Shown here: piece after piece, positions 52,731 through 61,695 of the stretch | Numbering within the stretch: the first letter of the stretch is position 1 | How the letters are laid out: every line of letters starts with the position of its first letter | Assembly (NCBI GenBank): GCA_026391555.1 | Contig: JAPLEB010000059.1 | Span: 1 to 64,000, forward strand | Reading direction: 5' to 3' | Source of the DNA: Bacteroidia bacterium | Lineage (GTDB): Bacteria; Bacteroidota; Bacteroidia; Bacteroidales; VadinHA17 | DNA length: 64,000 nucleotides | The notes under the pieces: generated by a model | What the model saw: only the letters and a program-made list of their open reading frames with translations | Told to the model about the DNA's origin: nothing | Databases searched by the model: none | Program-made: the position numbers and the translations under genes

Positions 52731-54677
52731 ATGGACGGGACGGATAGGCATCTGGATATTAAGAGACTCTCTTTTGCAGGCATAATAGTCACCCTCGGAA
52801 TAGTTTTTGGCGACCTTGGTACGAGCCCTTTGTATGTTATGAAGGCTATCGTAAACGGGGGAAGCGAATTTAATGAACTTCTTATTTATGGCTCAATGTC
52901 CTGCATATTCTGGACACTGACACTTCAGACTACAATTAAGTATGTGATCATTACCCTGAAGGTAAGCAATAAGGGAGAAGGCGGAATATATGCTCTTTTT
53001 GCTCTTATTAAACGAAAATCTTCATGGGCAGCGATACTTACAATGATTGGAGCCGGTGCTTTATTGGCCGATGGTGTTATAACCCCTGCAATTACAGTTA
53101 CTTCGTCAATTGAAGGATTACGATTGTTTAATCCTGAAATTCCGGTTGTTGTAATTGTTCTTTTGATTTTCGCCGTGTTGTTCTTTATGCAGCAATTTGG
53201 TACAAACGTTATAGGAGGATCATTTGGTCCCATCATGGTCATCTGGTTTTCAATGCTTGGTATTTTAGGTTTTTCACAACTATCCCAACACCCTGGAGTA
53301 CTAAGGGCTTTGAACCCGGAATATGCTTACAGGTTCCTTTCTGAATATCCGGGAGGATTTATTTTGCTGGGTTCGGTTTTCCTGGCTACAACCGGGGCAG
53401 AGGCTCTCTATTCTGATCTTGGACATTGTGGTCTTAAAAACATCAGGGTATCCTGGATTTTTGTAAAAGTTGCCTTGTTACTCAACTATTTTGGACAATG
53501 TGCATGGTTAATCATGAAAGGCGGACTTCAAAACGATGTCAATCCGTTTTATGGAATAATGCCGGAATGGTTTCTGCTTCCGGGAATAATTATTGCCACA
53601 GCAGCGGCTATTATTGCGAGCCAGGCTCTTATAAGCGGATCATATACCCTGATAAGTGAAGCAATATCTCTTAACTTCTGGCCAAAAATCAGAATATCCC
53701 ATCCGACTTTTCTGAAGGGTCAGGTATATGTATCATCTGTAAACTGGTTTCTTTGGATAGCATGCAGTTTTGTCGTTATCTTTTTCAGACAATCATCTAA
53801 TATGGAGGCTGCTTACGGTCTTTCTATCACATTAACAATGATTATGACGACGCTTCTTTTATCGTATTATTTACTTCAAAAGGGAGTATATCATAAATTA
53901 GTATTGCTTTTACTTTTCGTTTTTCTGACAATTGAAGGTAGTTTTCTTATAGCAAATCTTCACAAATTTAATCATGGAGGATGGTTTACAATTCTTCTGG
54001 CTGCATTATTCTTTTTGATTATGTATGGCTGGTATTTCGGAAGGAAATTGAAAAACAGGTATGTGACATTTACAAACCTTAACAAATATATCGAACTGTT
54101 TAATGACCTGTCCAAAGATGATTCTGTTGCTAAAACAGCAACCAACCTTGTCTATATTATAAAGGCCAACCGGCCAGACCAGGTAGAGTCAAAAGTGATC
54201 TATTCAATATTCCAGAAACAACCAAAACGGGCAGATACATACTGGCTTTTGCACGTTGATAAAATCGATGAGCCAAACAGATTTGATTATAAGGTCACCC
54301 AGATTATTCCGGGAGTTTTAATAAGAGTTGATTTCCATATCGGATTTAAGGTAGAGCCAAAGATTAACCTCTACTTTAAAGAGGTGTTGGAAGACTTGAT
54401 GGCATCGGGAGAAATAAAGCTGGAAAGTAGTTTCGTTTCACTCAGAAAACATTCTCTTCCTGCAGATTTTAAATATGTTCTGATTGACCGGATAATGCCA
54501 CGCGACTATGAGCTTTCAGGCATCGAGAATATCACCCTTGCACTTCACAGTATCTCCAGGCTCCTGTGCATTTCCGATGTAAAAGCTTTGCAACTTGATT
54601 CCGCTAATACTATTGAGGAACAGGTCCCTATTACTATTGATCAACCTCTTGAAAAGAGAATCAGCCGGATAAACTGA
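52731..54677 (+). CDS. kup: Low-affinity potassium transporter Kup
   Basis: A protein of 648 residues from the ATG at 52731. This start is preceded by an unusually good AAGGAGA ribosome-binding site (about 52720-52726); an upstream TTG gives an extra nine residues but lacks such a site. Twelve membrane helices occupy about residues 15-445, with the K+ uptake signature GIVFGDLGTSPLYV near the start, SNKGEGGIYALFALIKR, and TTGAEALYSDLGHCG. The soluble C-terminal domain follows. It imports K+ with H+. The divergent neighbour is the metal transporter pair. Confidence 0.95.
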   Translation: MDGTDRHLDIKRLSFAGIIVTLGIVFGDLGTSPLYVMKAIVNGGSEFNELLIYGSMSCIFWTLTLQTTIKYVIITLKVSNKGEGGIYALFALIKRKSSWAAILTMIGAGALLADGVITPAITVTSSIEGLRLFNPEIPVVVIVLLIFAVLFFMQQFGTNVIGGSFGPIMVIWFSMLGILGFSQLSQHPGVLRALNPEYAYRFLSEYPGGFILLGSVFLATTGAEALYSDLGHCGLKNIRVSWIFVKVALLLNYFGQCAWLIMKGGLQNDVNPFYGIMPEWFLLPGIIIATAAAIIASQALISGSYTLISEAISLNFWPKIRISHPTFLKGQVYVSSVNWFLWIACSFVVIFFRQSSNMEAAYGLSITLTMIMTTLLLSYYLLQKGVYHKLVLLLLFVFLTIEGSFLIANLHKFNHGGWFTILLAALFFLIMYGWYFGRKLKNRYVTFTNLNKYIELFNDLSKDDSVAKTATNLVYIIKANRPDQVESKVIYSIFQKQPKRADTYWLLHVDKIDEPNRFDYKVTQIIPGVLIRVDFHIGFKVEPKINLYFKEVLEDLMASGEIKLESSFVSLRKHSLPADFKYVLIDRIMPRDYELSGIENITLALHSISRLLCISDVKALQLDSANTIEEQVPITIDQPLEKRISRIN

Positions 54678-54803
54678 TAATCCTTAATAAGATCCGTAAA
54701 GAAAAATTTTCAGCAGACTAAACTCCCTGTCTAAGGAGAAAAAAGTACCTTCTGATCGCGTTTGTCCTCTTTATTTATTATCTTGGCCAAAGGAATTTGT
54801 TTT

Positions 54804-55475
54804 ATGGAATTATATGCAGTAATTGTAGCCGGTGGAAGCGGGAAACGAATGGGAGCAGAAATTCCCAAACAGTTTCTTGAGCTTGCCGGAAAACCGGTAC
54901 TTATGCATACAATTGAAAGATTTAAATCATTCAATGATGCAATTGAAATTATAACAGTTCTTCCTGAAAACCAGCTCAGATTTTGGATTGATCTTCAAAA
55001 AAAATACTCTTTCACGGTTCCTCACACACTTGTTAAAGGCGGCTCCGCCCGGTTCTTTTCAGTAAGGAACGGGCTGAAGTTTGTTAATATCCCGGGTTTG
55101 GTAGCCATTCATGATGGTGTCAGGCCATTTGTGAGTATTGATACAATAAAAAGATGTTTTGATACAGCTGAGAAACTTGGTAATGCAATACCTTCAATTT
55201 CTTCGACGGAGACTCTGAGAATATTAACCGACCAGGGAAGTCTGCCTCTTAACCGGCTACATGTAAAACAGATACAAACGCCACAGGTTTTCGATGCCGG
55301 GCTTATTAAAAAAGCTTATTTACAGAATTATCATCCTGAATTTACGGATGATGCGACAGTACTTGAAAAGACCGGAGAAAAGATCAACCTAATCGATGGC
55401 AACCGCGAGAATATAAAGATCACCAACCCCGGGGACCTTCTGATTTCCACTGTGCTGTTCCCAACAATCTGCTGA
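54804..55475 (+). CDS. ispD: 2-C-methyl-D-erythritol 4-phosphate cytidylyltransferase
   Basis: A protein of 223 residues from the ATG at 54804 (MELYAVIVAGGSGKRMGAEI). The open frame continues upstream, but homology starts at this Met. The nucleotide-binding loop GGSGKRMGAEIPKQF, the substrate segment IHDGVRPFVS and the late QTPQVFDAGLIKKAY are typical. It makes CDP-methylerythritol in the non-mevalonate isoprenoid pathway. A GNAT-like gene follows 35 bp downstream with its own TAnnTTTG box. Confidence 0.95.
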   Translation: MELYAVIVAGGSGKRMGAEIPKQFLELAGKPVLMHTIERFKSFNDAIEIITVLPENQLRFWIDLQKKYSFTVPHTLVKGGSARFFSVRNGLKFVNIPGLVAIHDGVRPFVSIDTIKRCFDTAEKLGNAIPSISSTETLRILTDQGSLPLNRLHVKQIQTPQVFDAGLIKKAYLQNYHPEFTDDATVLEKTGEKINLIDGNRENIKITNPGDLLISTVLFPTIC

Positions 55476-55482
55476 CGTTGTG

Positions 55483-55490
55483 TATCTTTG
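55483..55490 (+). promoter_or_regulatory. Bacteroidota-type -7 element before the second GNAT-like gene
   Basis: TATCTTTG fits TAnnTTTG, 20 bp ahead of the ATG at 55511 and just after the ispD stop. Confidence 0.4.
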
Positions 55491-55510
55491 TTCCTCTTAT
55501 GTAAAAAAAG

Positions 55511-56638
55511 ATGTTTGAAAAGAGTGTTTTTAATTACCAGGGACTTGAAGTAAGAGTTTCTGATTATGCTAATGAAGGAATATTAGACATCCTTAATCAC
55601 GCGGTACAGGGATCTGAAGGTGGATTAAGATTTTCGTTGCAGAATATTGCACCGCGTATTGCCGCATACAAAGGCCAGATAAGATTTGTCTCTCTTTATA
55701 AGAAAAATCAGATAACCGGGACGGTTGGCTCTTGTTTCCGGATCTCCGGACAGGGAAACTTAAGGTATCCAACCTCATATCTCAGGTACCTCGCGTTTCA
55801 GTCAACATATCAATCTGGTTTAAACTGGCGAAAACGAAAGAAAGTACTGATAAAGCCAGAGAAGGACGACAGTTTTAAACAAAAAACGCTGGAAATTTTC
55901 AGCAAACCTCATTTGCTTGATCTAAACGATGTTTTTGAAAGAGACAAGCATATAATGTATGCGTTTGTGGAGAGCATGAACGAAAGGTCAAAGAACCTGT
56001 TAAATCAGGCAGGATATGAATACATCAGATCATTCCTTACCGTGGCATTCAGCCGGTTTTCTTCAAAACCCGATAAGCGAGTTGTTAAACTCAGAAATGA
56101 AGAAAAAGGGCAAATGGAAGCCCTACTCCTGAAATATTACAGAGATTACTCCTTTTTTAGCACGGAATATTCATTTTTTGGCGATAAGTATTATATATTA
56201 AAAGAGGGTGATGAGATTATAGCCGGTGTAAGTGCAATCCCTTCAGTTTACAAAGTATATGATGTCCCCGGAATATGGGGTTGGGTAATGATGAGAGTTC
56301 TGCCTAAAACGCCATATTTCCGCAGACTGTTCCGGCCCGGAGAATTCAGATACCTTGTTTTTGATGCGATTTACTGCAAACAAGGACATGAAAATTTACT
56401 GGCAAATCTTTTTGAGTCGGCCTGTGCTGCCGAAGGATTCCATACCGGCCTGGCATGGCTCGATGATCGGAGTCAACTATATGATAAAATCAGAACCGGA
56501 GTAAAAATGGGCTCATTGAACCGGATGTTGAATGCAAAACCGGGATTGGTTTATACCCGGTTCATCAATCTGACAGAAAAAGAAAAGGATTTTTTTTATG
56601 ATGTCCCTGCATATATTTCAGGTTTTGACTTTTCATAA
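55511..56638 (+). CDS. GNAT-fold-like hypothetical protein
   Basis: A 375-residue soluble protein. It shows alternating beta/alpha sequence with GQIRFVSLYKKNQITGTVGS C near residues 55-76 and a middle part YAFVESMNERSKNLLNQAGY, which resembles the acetyl-CoA-facing helix of GNAT enzymes. A second half repeats a similar arrangement (YYILKEGDEIIAGVSAIPSV). The two-lobe layout resembles tandem GNAT proteins, but no diagnostic motif was found. No signal peptide or membrane segment is present. The function is unknown; the GNAT call is an inference from pattern only. Confidence 0.55.
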   Translation: MFEKSVFNYQGLEVRVSDYANEGILDILNHAVQGSEGGLRFSLQNIAPRIAAYKGQIRFVSLYKKNQITGTVGSCFRISGQGNLRYPTSYLRYLAFQSTYQSGLNWRKRKKVLIKPEKDDSFKQKTLEIFSKPHLLDLNDVFERDKHIMYAFVESMNERSKNLLNQAGYEYIRSFLTVAFSRFSSKPDKRVVKLRNEEKGQMEALLLKYYRDYSFFSTEYSFFGDKYYILKEGDEIIAGVSAIPSVYKVYDVPGIWGWVMMRVLPKTPYFRRLFRPGEFRYLVFDAIYCKQGHENLLANLFESACAAEGFHTGLAWLDDRSQLYDKIRTGVKMGSLNRMLNAKPGLVYTRFINLTEKEKDFFYDVPAYISGFDFS

Positions 56639-56748
56639 CAAGTGAACAGTACAATCACTCTTTAATATATGTTTGGGTGATAAAGGCTACATTTTAGCCA
56701 GCCAAAACCTTTATGTATACTGAAAATTATTATTTTTGTGTGGACAAC

Positions 56749-56823
56749 GGGTTGTTAGCTCAGTTGGTTTAGAGCATTACCTTGACAGGGTAGGGGTCAC
56801 TGGTTCGATTCCAGTACAACCCA
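56749..56823 (+). tRNA. tRNA-Val (anticodon GAC)
   Basis: A complete cloverleaf of 75 nt. The acceptor GGGTTGT pairs with ACAACCC and ends in A73. The D-arm is GCTC/GAGC, the anticodon loop TTGACAG has GAC at 56784-56786, and the T-arm is ACTGG-TTCGATT-CCAGT. CCA is not encoded. A TATTTTTG box 10 bp upstream (56731-56738) may be its promoter. Confidence 0.95.
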
Positions 56824-56831
56824 CTGAACAA

Positions 56832-56868
56832 AAAGCGCAAACAGTTAAAAAATAGCTGAATGCGCTTT
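56832..56868 (+). terminator. Hairpin after tRNA-Val
   Basis: AAAGCGCA (56832-56839) pairs with TGCGCTTT (56861-56868), and an inner stem CAGTT/AGCTG (56842-56846 with 56854-56858) extends it. The T run after it is weak, so termination efficiency is uncertain. Confidence 0.5.
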
Positions 56869-56911
56869 CTATTATGGGTTGGTTTGGTTTTCTGTCATTC
56901 GTTAATAGTTG

Positions 56912-58501
56912 TTACTGTATCAAAATTTTTTCTGTATAAATTTTTTCTCCGGTATAAATTTTTACAAAATAGCTTCCTTTGGGAGAGTTAGCAAGGTCAA
57001 TCTCGTTTGATGTTTGTTGGTTGAATTTAGATTTAGAATTAGAATAAATCATTTGCCCAAGCGCATTATAAACTTCCAATTTGTAATTCGTCATTTGTAA
57101 CTCAATATTCTTTATCGTGAACTTTCCGCCGGTGGGGTTGGGATAAGCGGAAATATTTTCTTTAGCCACTTCTGCAATGGCGCTGACAGGATTGAGTTTG
57201 TCGAGGACGGTTTGCAGACGATTCCGGGCTTCGGTTATTGCTTTATTATTTGGATCGGCGGCGACCAAATTCTCTACAAACGGTGCGTCACTCATGTCGA
57301 ACATCTCGCTGCTTTGGGTGAGCTTGAAGCCTTGTTCGCGGACATACCATTTTGCACCGAGCTGGACAAAGATCCATTCGCGTGGAGTGCCATTATCTCC
57401 GCGCAACTGTGGCGCGAAACTGCGGCTGTCGAAAGTGACACCTTTCGGCATCTCAGCACCGGTCATTTCAGTGAACGTGGCAAAGAAATCGCTGAAGTCT
57501 ACCAAATCATTAAGGACCTTGCCCGCGGGGGTCGTACCTTTCCAGTTAGCAATCAGCGGCACGCGGCTGCCGCCTTCAAGAACCGTACCTTTTTGGCCGT
57601 TAATCTTGCGCCCGTTGATGAACGATCGGTCGGCGCCGAATTTCGCCGTACCGTTGTCGCCGGTGAACACGATAAGTGTCTTCTCAAGCAAGCCAAGCGT
57701 GTCAAGTTCAGCGATGAGCTGGCCAACCTGCTTGTCGAGATAGGCGACGTTGTCTTCATAAAAGTCAATCGTGTCAGACTTGCTGTCAGGCGTGCGCAGT
57801 ATCGGGCCATGGATGAGATGCGTCGGGTAATAGAAGTAGAACGGTTGCTCGCGGTGTCGTTTGAAGAAGTCCACGGCGAAGTCGAAGCAGACATCGGGAC
57901 AGTAAACGTCCTGGGGGGTTTCGACAAGCTGGTTGTTTTTCGTGTAGCTCGTTTCCCAATACCACCCACCCGCAGTAGGGTCGGTAAGCCATTCGTCAAA
58001 GCCCCAGTCGCCTGGCGTGTCACCCATCTGGCGCCATTTGCCAGCCATGCCCGTGGCGTAGCCGGCCTGCTTGAGCGTGCGAGCTATCGACGGCTCGTTA
58101 TTGAACGATGGCTGACCGGCCGTCTGGTTCGTCAGTCCGCCAGTTCGAAACCCGTAGCGGCCTGTCATGATCACGCACCGCGATGGCCCACACAACGGCA
58201 TCGAGTAGCACTGCGTGAAGCGGGTGCCCGTCACGGCGAGCCGGTCGAGGTTTGGTGTCTTTCCTTTGAACCGATCCGAGTTGTAGCAGCCAACACCATC
58301 AAGGCCATAGTCATCGGCCAGAATGAAGACGATGTTGGGCTTATCAGTCGTTTTGGACAAGGGGGTGGAGGGCAGCGCTGCCAGCGGTGCCGGCAGCAGG
58401 GTGGCGAGAGCCAGGGCGACTGTACCGGATTTGCTTTGTTTTACTTTCATTTTCGTTTTACTTTCTTTCATTGTTTGATTAGTTTTTGTTATCATGTTCA
58501 A
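56912..58501 (-). CDS. Cys-type sulfatase with type IX secretion sorting tail
   Basis: At most 529 residues; the start is uncertain (Met1, 3, 11 or 18), and Met18 would give the cleanest signal peptide (TVALALATLLPAPLAALP). The S1 sulfatase domain has the motif C104-G-P-S-R108 (LCGPSRC), FILADDYGLDGVG metal ligands and VFTGDNGTAKFG. From about residue 450 it ends with a type A T9SS tail: ISAYPNPTGGKFTIKNIE, LEVYNALGQMIYSNS, KGSYFVKIYTGEKIYTEKIL. The catalytic part is much GC-richer than neighbours (about 55% in 57421-57480), while the tail is AT-rich. This suggests a transferred sulfatase that acquired a host secretion tail. Substrate unknown. Confidence 0.9.
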   Translation of the reverse strand: MNMITKTNQTMKESKTKMKVKQSKSGTVALALATLLPAPLAALPSTPLSKTTDKPNIVFILADDYGLDGVGCYNSDRFKGKTPNLDRLAVTGTRFTQCYSMPLCGPSRCVIMTGRYGFRTGGLTNQTAGQPSFNNEPSIARTLKQAGYATGMAGKWRQMGDTPGDWGFDEWLTDPTAGGWYWETSYTKNNQLVETPQDVYCPDVCFDFAVDFFKRHREQPFYFYYPTHLIHGPILRTPDSKSDTIDFYEDNVAYLDKQVGQLIAELDTLGLLEKTLIVFTGDNGTAKFGADRSFINGRKINGQKGTVLEGGSRVPLIANWKGTTPAGKVLNDLVDFSDFFATFTEMTGAEMPKGVTFDSRSFAPQLRGDNGTPREWIFVQLGAKWYVREQGFKLTQSSEMFDMSDAPFVENLVAADPNNKAITEARNRLQTVLDKLNPVSAIAEVAKENISAYPNPTGGKFTIKNIELQMTNYKLEVYNALGQMIYSNSKSKFNQQTSNEIDLANSPKGSYFVKIYTGEKIYTEKILIQ

Positions 58502-58510
58502 CAGTTATTA

Positions 58511-58579
58511 TTACTTTTCCACCTCTTTTAGTTGAAGAACATCAGATGGTCCAAACTTTGTGTAAACTATTGCTTTCAT
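58511..58579 (-). pseudogene. N-terminal relic of an NAD(P)-dependent alcohol dehydrogenase (QOR-like)
   Basis: From the ATG at 58579 the minus strand reads MKAIVYTKFGPSDVLQLKEV and EK, then TAA. This is the characteristic first strand of medium-chain dehydrogenases of the quinone-oxidoreductase type. The remaining 300 or so residues are missing; the foreign-looking sulfatase starts 10 bp beyond the stop. The junction therefore marks where new DNA replaced the gene body. One base upstream ends a 24-codon frame (58581-58655, MNIVEQNIKIFSEAVNRILK), unrecognised but possibly the leftover of a coupled upstream gene. Confidence 0.6.
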
Positions 58580-58655
58580 TTTATGTAGATTCTTTTTTTA
58601 GAATACGATTAACAGCCTCACTAAAAATTTTGATATTTTGTTCGACTATGTTCAT

Positions 58656-58820
58656 AAGTCAAAAATACTATAATATTTCTTGTAACGTAACTAATCAGTC
58701 CGAAGTATGAAGATTTGTAATCACATACTCCAGCACCTCAAGCACCTGACTTGTGTCTTCCGGCTTCTTGACTTCTGACTTCCACCGCCAATATTACTTG
58801 AATGTATCATAAATAACTCT
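58656..58820. other. Gap between the relic and the hypothetical gene
   Basis: About 165 bp with low-complexity CTTCTGACTTC-type sequence near 58770-58790 and no gene that I can support. With the relics to its left it forms a stretch of about 310 bp without an intact gene. Confidence 0.5.
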
Positions 58821-59519
58821 TTATTTGTTCTTCAGGAGATCAAAATTTTTAATAAAACACGGGGGATTGTAATAAGGATCAAAACCGGGATTTTTGACAA
58901 TTTCGCCTGTTCTGAGGTTAATATATCCTTTTATATACTGAGATGGCAATTGGTACACCAGTTCAGAATTATCATTTACCGCCGGGGGTGCCTCAGTTAA
59001 AATATTTTCAAAAGAGTAATTTTTAATACCGGCTTTTTCTAATTCCATTGAGTAGTAATTAACAATATCACTTGATATGCAAATAATTATAAGATACTCT
59101 CCAAAAAATTTCCGGCTGTTATGTTTGATTATCAGATCCAGTTTATCTTTTGAAACCGGCAAAGCAGTTTTATAAAATGAATCGACAAATTTAAAGCCAT
59201 CTTTAAGAATACTTTTAGCATCAGCCACATCTTTTGTGTAATGCATATAGATCTTCAGATCCTTATCATTCTCAAGAATAAAATTTATCGTACTGTCCTC
59301 AAGTAATTTATCAGTAAAAAATGAAGTGTATTGACTTAATTTTTGAATTTCCAGAAGAAATGCCATCATTTCATCCATACTCCGGCTTTTTTCAATTCCG
59401 GACAATCTTTTTACAGTAGTTTCAATGAATATATTTTTTTTCGCCAGTTGAATGTGCAAAAGAACAATATATCCAAGCAACGCGACTATTAATATTAACA
59501 CCACAATCTGGATTGTCAT
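58821..59519 (-). CDS. Membrane-anchored hypothetical protein, possible ADP-ribosyltransferase-like fold
   Basis: A 232-residue protein with one N-terminal membrane segment (about 4-24) and a soluble remainder. A short coiled region (about 30-75) is followed by KIYMHYTKDVADAKSILKDG FKF, which resembles the first strand-helix of ART/PARP-like domains (HxT...a..IL..GF). Later come FGEYLIIICIS, NYSFENILTE and LPSQYIKGYINLRTGEIVKN. Those spaced H, Y and E/Q positions fit the fold loosely. I do not recognise a named family. It stands alone between the acquired sulfatase region and the PspC operon. Confidence 0.6.
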   Translation of the reverse strand: MTIQIVVLILIVALLGYIVLLHIQLAKKNIFIETTVKRLSGIEKSRSMDEMMAFLLEIQKLSQYTSFFTDKLLEDSTINFILENDKDLKIYMHYTKDVADAKSILKDGFKFVDSFYKTALPVSKDKLDLIIKHNSRKFFGEYLIIICISSDIVNYYSMELEKAGIKNYSFENILTEAPPAVNDNSELVYQLPSQYIKGYINLRTGEIVKNPGFDPYYNPPCFIKNFDLLKNK

Positions 59520-59698
59520 TTTTACAATTTGTGAGATTAATAATATTTAATAAAGGTAACAAAAAATGAGATCATTAACAATGATTTAAGAAATAAAAGC
59601 AACTTTTAAATTGGATATTTATTGCGAAACAGAAAAAATCCGGCACCGAAAAACGGATACCGGATGTCATAGAAGATATCAGGAATTAAAAACGAAAA

Positions 59699-61291
59699 CT
59701 ATTTTTGTTTTTCCGGATGGTTGCTTACCGGTTTAATGCCATCTTCAGTTACTATCCACGATCTGCTGACAGATTTACAACTGAGGGAATCAGAATTCTC
59801 GTAATCTTCATAAACTGAACGTGTGTGTAAAAGATTTTCTGACGATTTGTCAAATTTTATAACTGTGCCTTCCTGTATATAAAGATCGATACGAATATTA
59901 TCAGCTGCCCATTTGCGTCCTGCAGGAATGGTAAAATATTCATCAAGCACGAGAGTATCGCTATTTTCGCTGTATTTGTACTGCAACTGTTCGGTTTTTT
60001 TTATTGCATCGAGCTCGCTGCGGCCTGATGAAAGCTTCCTTACTTTTATTTTTGATACTCCGTTATCAGAGCTGTATATGTTTAAATATGTACGGATATA
60101 TAGTTCTTTCTTTTCTTCATTTATAAAAACAGTGTATGCTTCTTTTTTAAGTGAGAGCTCTTTATCAAATTTAAGGTCAGAAACTTTCTTGTCAGCTTTT
60201 ATATAAAGAGTATCGGGCTTGTTGGGCAGGATATACTGAGATGATGATTTGCCGGTTTCAGCAAAACTGATTCCTTCATTGAACAGAATCATTGCAAGTA
60301 CTGCTAAGGTCAATACCCACAGAACCAGACCAGCCAGACTAAAGACGCCATCTTTCGCTTTGAACCAGAAAATCATTTTTACTCCCCAATAGATCAATGC
60401 GAGCATCGGCAAAATAATTGCAACTGCTGCAAGAGCTATTATCCATGGAGCAACTGCCGGGTTCACAATATAGTTCAGAAAATCAGGGGAATAGATCAGG
60501 TTCATATCAAACACGTGGGTCGGGAATGACCCCGGGTATTTGAACACGAAAATCATGACAAAGCTTAGAATAAAAAGGAATCCTGTCAGTACAAGCACAA
60601 CGCCTATAATTATGAGGAAGATACGCAATATGATAAAGCACACCCTGCCTATTGCCCTGAAAACTTCATTTAAAGCATTGCCAATTCTGGTGGTGTTGTA
60701 ATATCCTGCATTGTATAAGGGAGCACTTGGCGGTGTGGTTCCGTCGGGTTGTTTGTTATGCGAATAGGCTGAATGGCAGGCATTACCATACATCTCTCTT
60801 TTTTTTGCGTCGTTATTCGCTGAAGGAAGCGCAATCCATAGAGCGATATAAACGAAAAATCCAATACCGAAGGACACAGTAAAAAGTACAAACAGTATCC
60901 TGAACAATACAGGATCAGTATTCAGGTAAGCCCCTAAACCACCACAAACACCGCTGATAATTGAATCGTCGGGATTACGGTACATTCTTTTCCTCTGAGA
61001 AGTATAAACTGGTGGTTCTGTCTCAATTTCATTATGATCAAAATCTTCCGGTTTTCCGATAATTGCGATCATTGTCTCAACATTCTCTTTTGATACAGCG
61101 CCGGCCAGTCCATTTTGTGACTGGAATATTTCAGCGATACGCGATTCGATATCCTCAATTGTTTCATGTCCTCCCTGAACATTTCTGAAGCGGTTATTTA
61201 TTGCCTGAAGGTAATCGCGCAATATCCTGTAAGCCTCTTCGTCAATCTGAAACAGGGTACCGGCGATATTTATATTTATAGTCTTGTCCAT
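59699..61291 (-). CDS. PspC-domain membrane protein (long form)
   Basis: A 530-residue protein. An N-terminal soluble domain (about 1-90, TININIAGTLFQIDEEAYRI) is shared with the shorter PspC protein upstream. A PspC domain at about 107-165 follows (RMYRNPDDSIISGVCGGLGA YLNTDPVL with membrane helix). Four more membrane segments lie between about 210 and 345, and a C-terminal extracytoplasmic domain follows. PspC proteins help sense membrane stress. It is last in a PspC-PadR-PspC run, 30 bp after padR, so it is probably controlled by the PadR protein. Confidence 0.87.
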   Translation of the reverse strand: MDKTININIAGTLFQIDEEAYRILRDYLQAINNRFRNVQGGHETIEDIESRIAEIFQSQNGLAGAVSKENVETMIAIIGKPEDFDHNEIETEPPVYTSQRKRMYRNPDDSIISGVCGGLGAYLNTDPVLFRILFVLFTVSFGIGFFVYIALWIALPSANNDAKKREMYGNACHSAYSHNKQPDGTTPPSAPLYNAGYYNTTRIGNALNEVFRAIGRVCFIILRIFLIIIGVVLVLTGFLFILSFVMIFVFKYPGSFPTHVFDMNLIYSPDFLNYIVNPAVAPWIIALAAVAIILPMLALIYWGVKMIFWFKAKDGVFSLAGLVLWVLTLAVLAMILFNEGISFAETGKSSSQYILPNKPDTLYIKADKKVSDLKFDKELSLKKEAYTVFINEEKKELYIRTYLNIYSSDNGVSKIKVRKLSSGRSELDAIKKTEQLQYKYSENSDTLVLDEYFTIPAGRKWAADNIRIDLYIQEGTVIKFDKSSENLLHTRSVYEDYENSDSLSCKSVSRSWIVTEDGIKPVSNHPEKQK

Positions 61292-61321
61292 TATTTTCAG
61301 TTTTAATTGGTTAATAACAGG

Positions 61322-61648
61322 TTACCTTGTTCTGATCAGATTGACTGATTCAACGAGCTCCTTCCACGATTTATCGAGGTCGGAGAGATAAGCGCGGCCC
61401 TCTTCAGTAAGTTCGTAATATTTGCGTGGCGGACCCTGTTGCGATTCTTCCCAGCGGTAACTAAGTAATCCGGCATTTTTTTGCCTGGTCAGAAGCGGGT
61501 AGAGGGTTCCTTCAACCACTATTACCTCTGCCTCTTTAAGTTCCTTTATTATGTCGCTTGCATAGCAGGAATTCCTGGACAAAACCGAAAGGATGCAATA
61601 TTCCAGAATCCCTTTGCGCATCTGTGCTTTTGTATTTTCTAAATCCAT
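61322..61648 (-). CDS. PadR-family transcriptional regulator
   Basis: A protein of 108 residues from the ATG at 61648 (MDLENTKAQMRKGILEYCIL), preferred over an upstream Met that would overlap the previous gene. The winged helix is visible: SCYASDIIKELKEAEVIVVE, GTLYPLLTRQKNAGLLSYRW EES, then GPPRKYYELTEEGRAYL. PadR repressors respond to small molecules or membrane signals. Located between two PspC genes on the same strand, it probably autoregulates this operon. Confidence 0.93.
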   Translation of the reverse strand: MDLENTKAQMRKGILEYCILSVLSRNSCYASDIIKELKEAEVIVVEGTLYPLLTRQKNAGLLSYRWEESQQGPPRKYYELTEEGRAYLSDLDKSWKELVESVNLIRTR

Positions 61649-61695
61649 GATATTTTTTTTAAATTTTACATTCAAATAGTTGAATTTCACTGAGG

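Noticed and set aside
57212-58531. Plus-strand open frame of 439 codons
   Set aside because: It is the antisense shadow of the GC-rich sulfatase; it has no domain signature and the sulfatase on the minus strand has all catalytic motifs.
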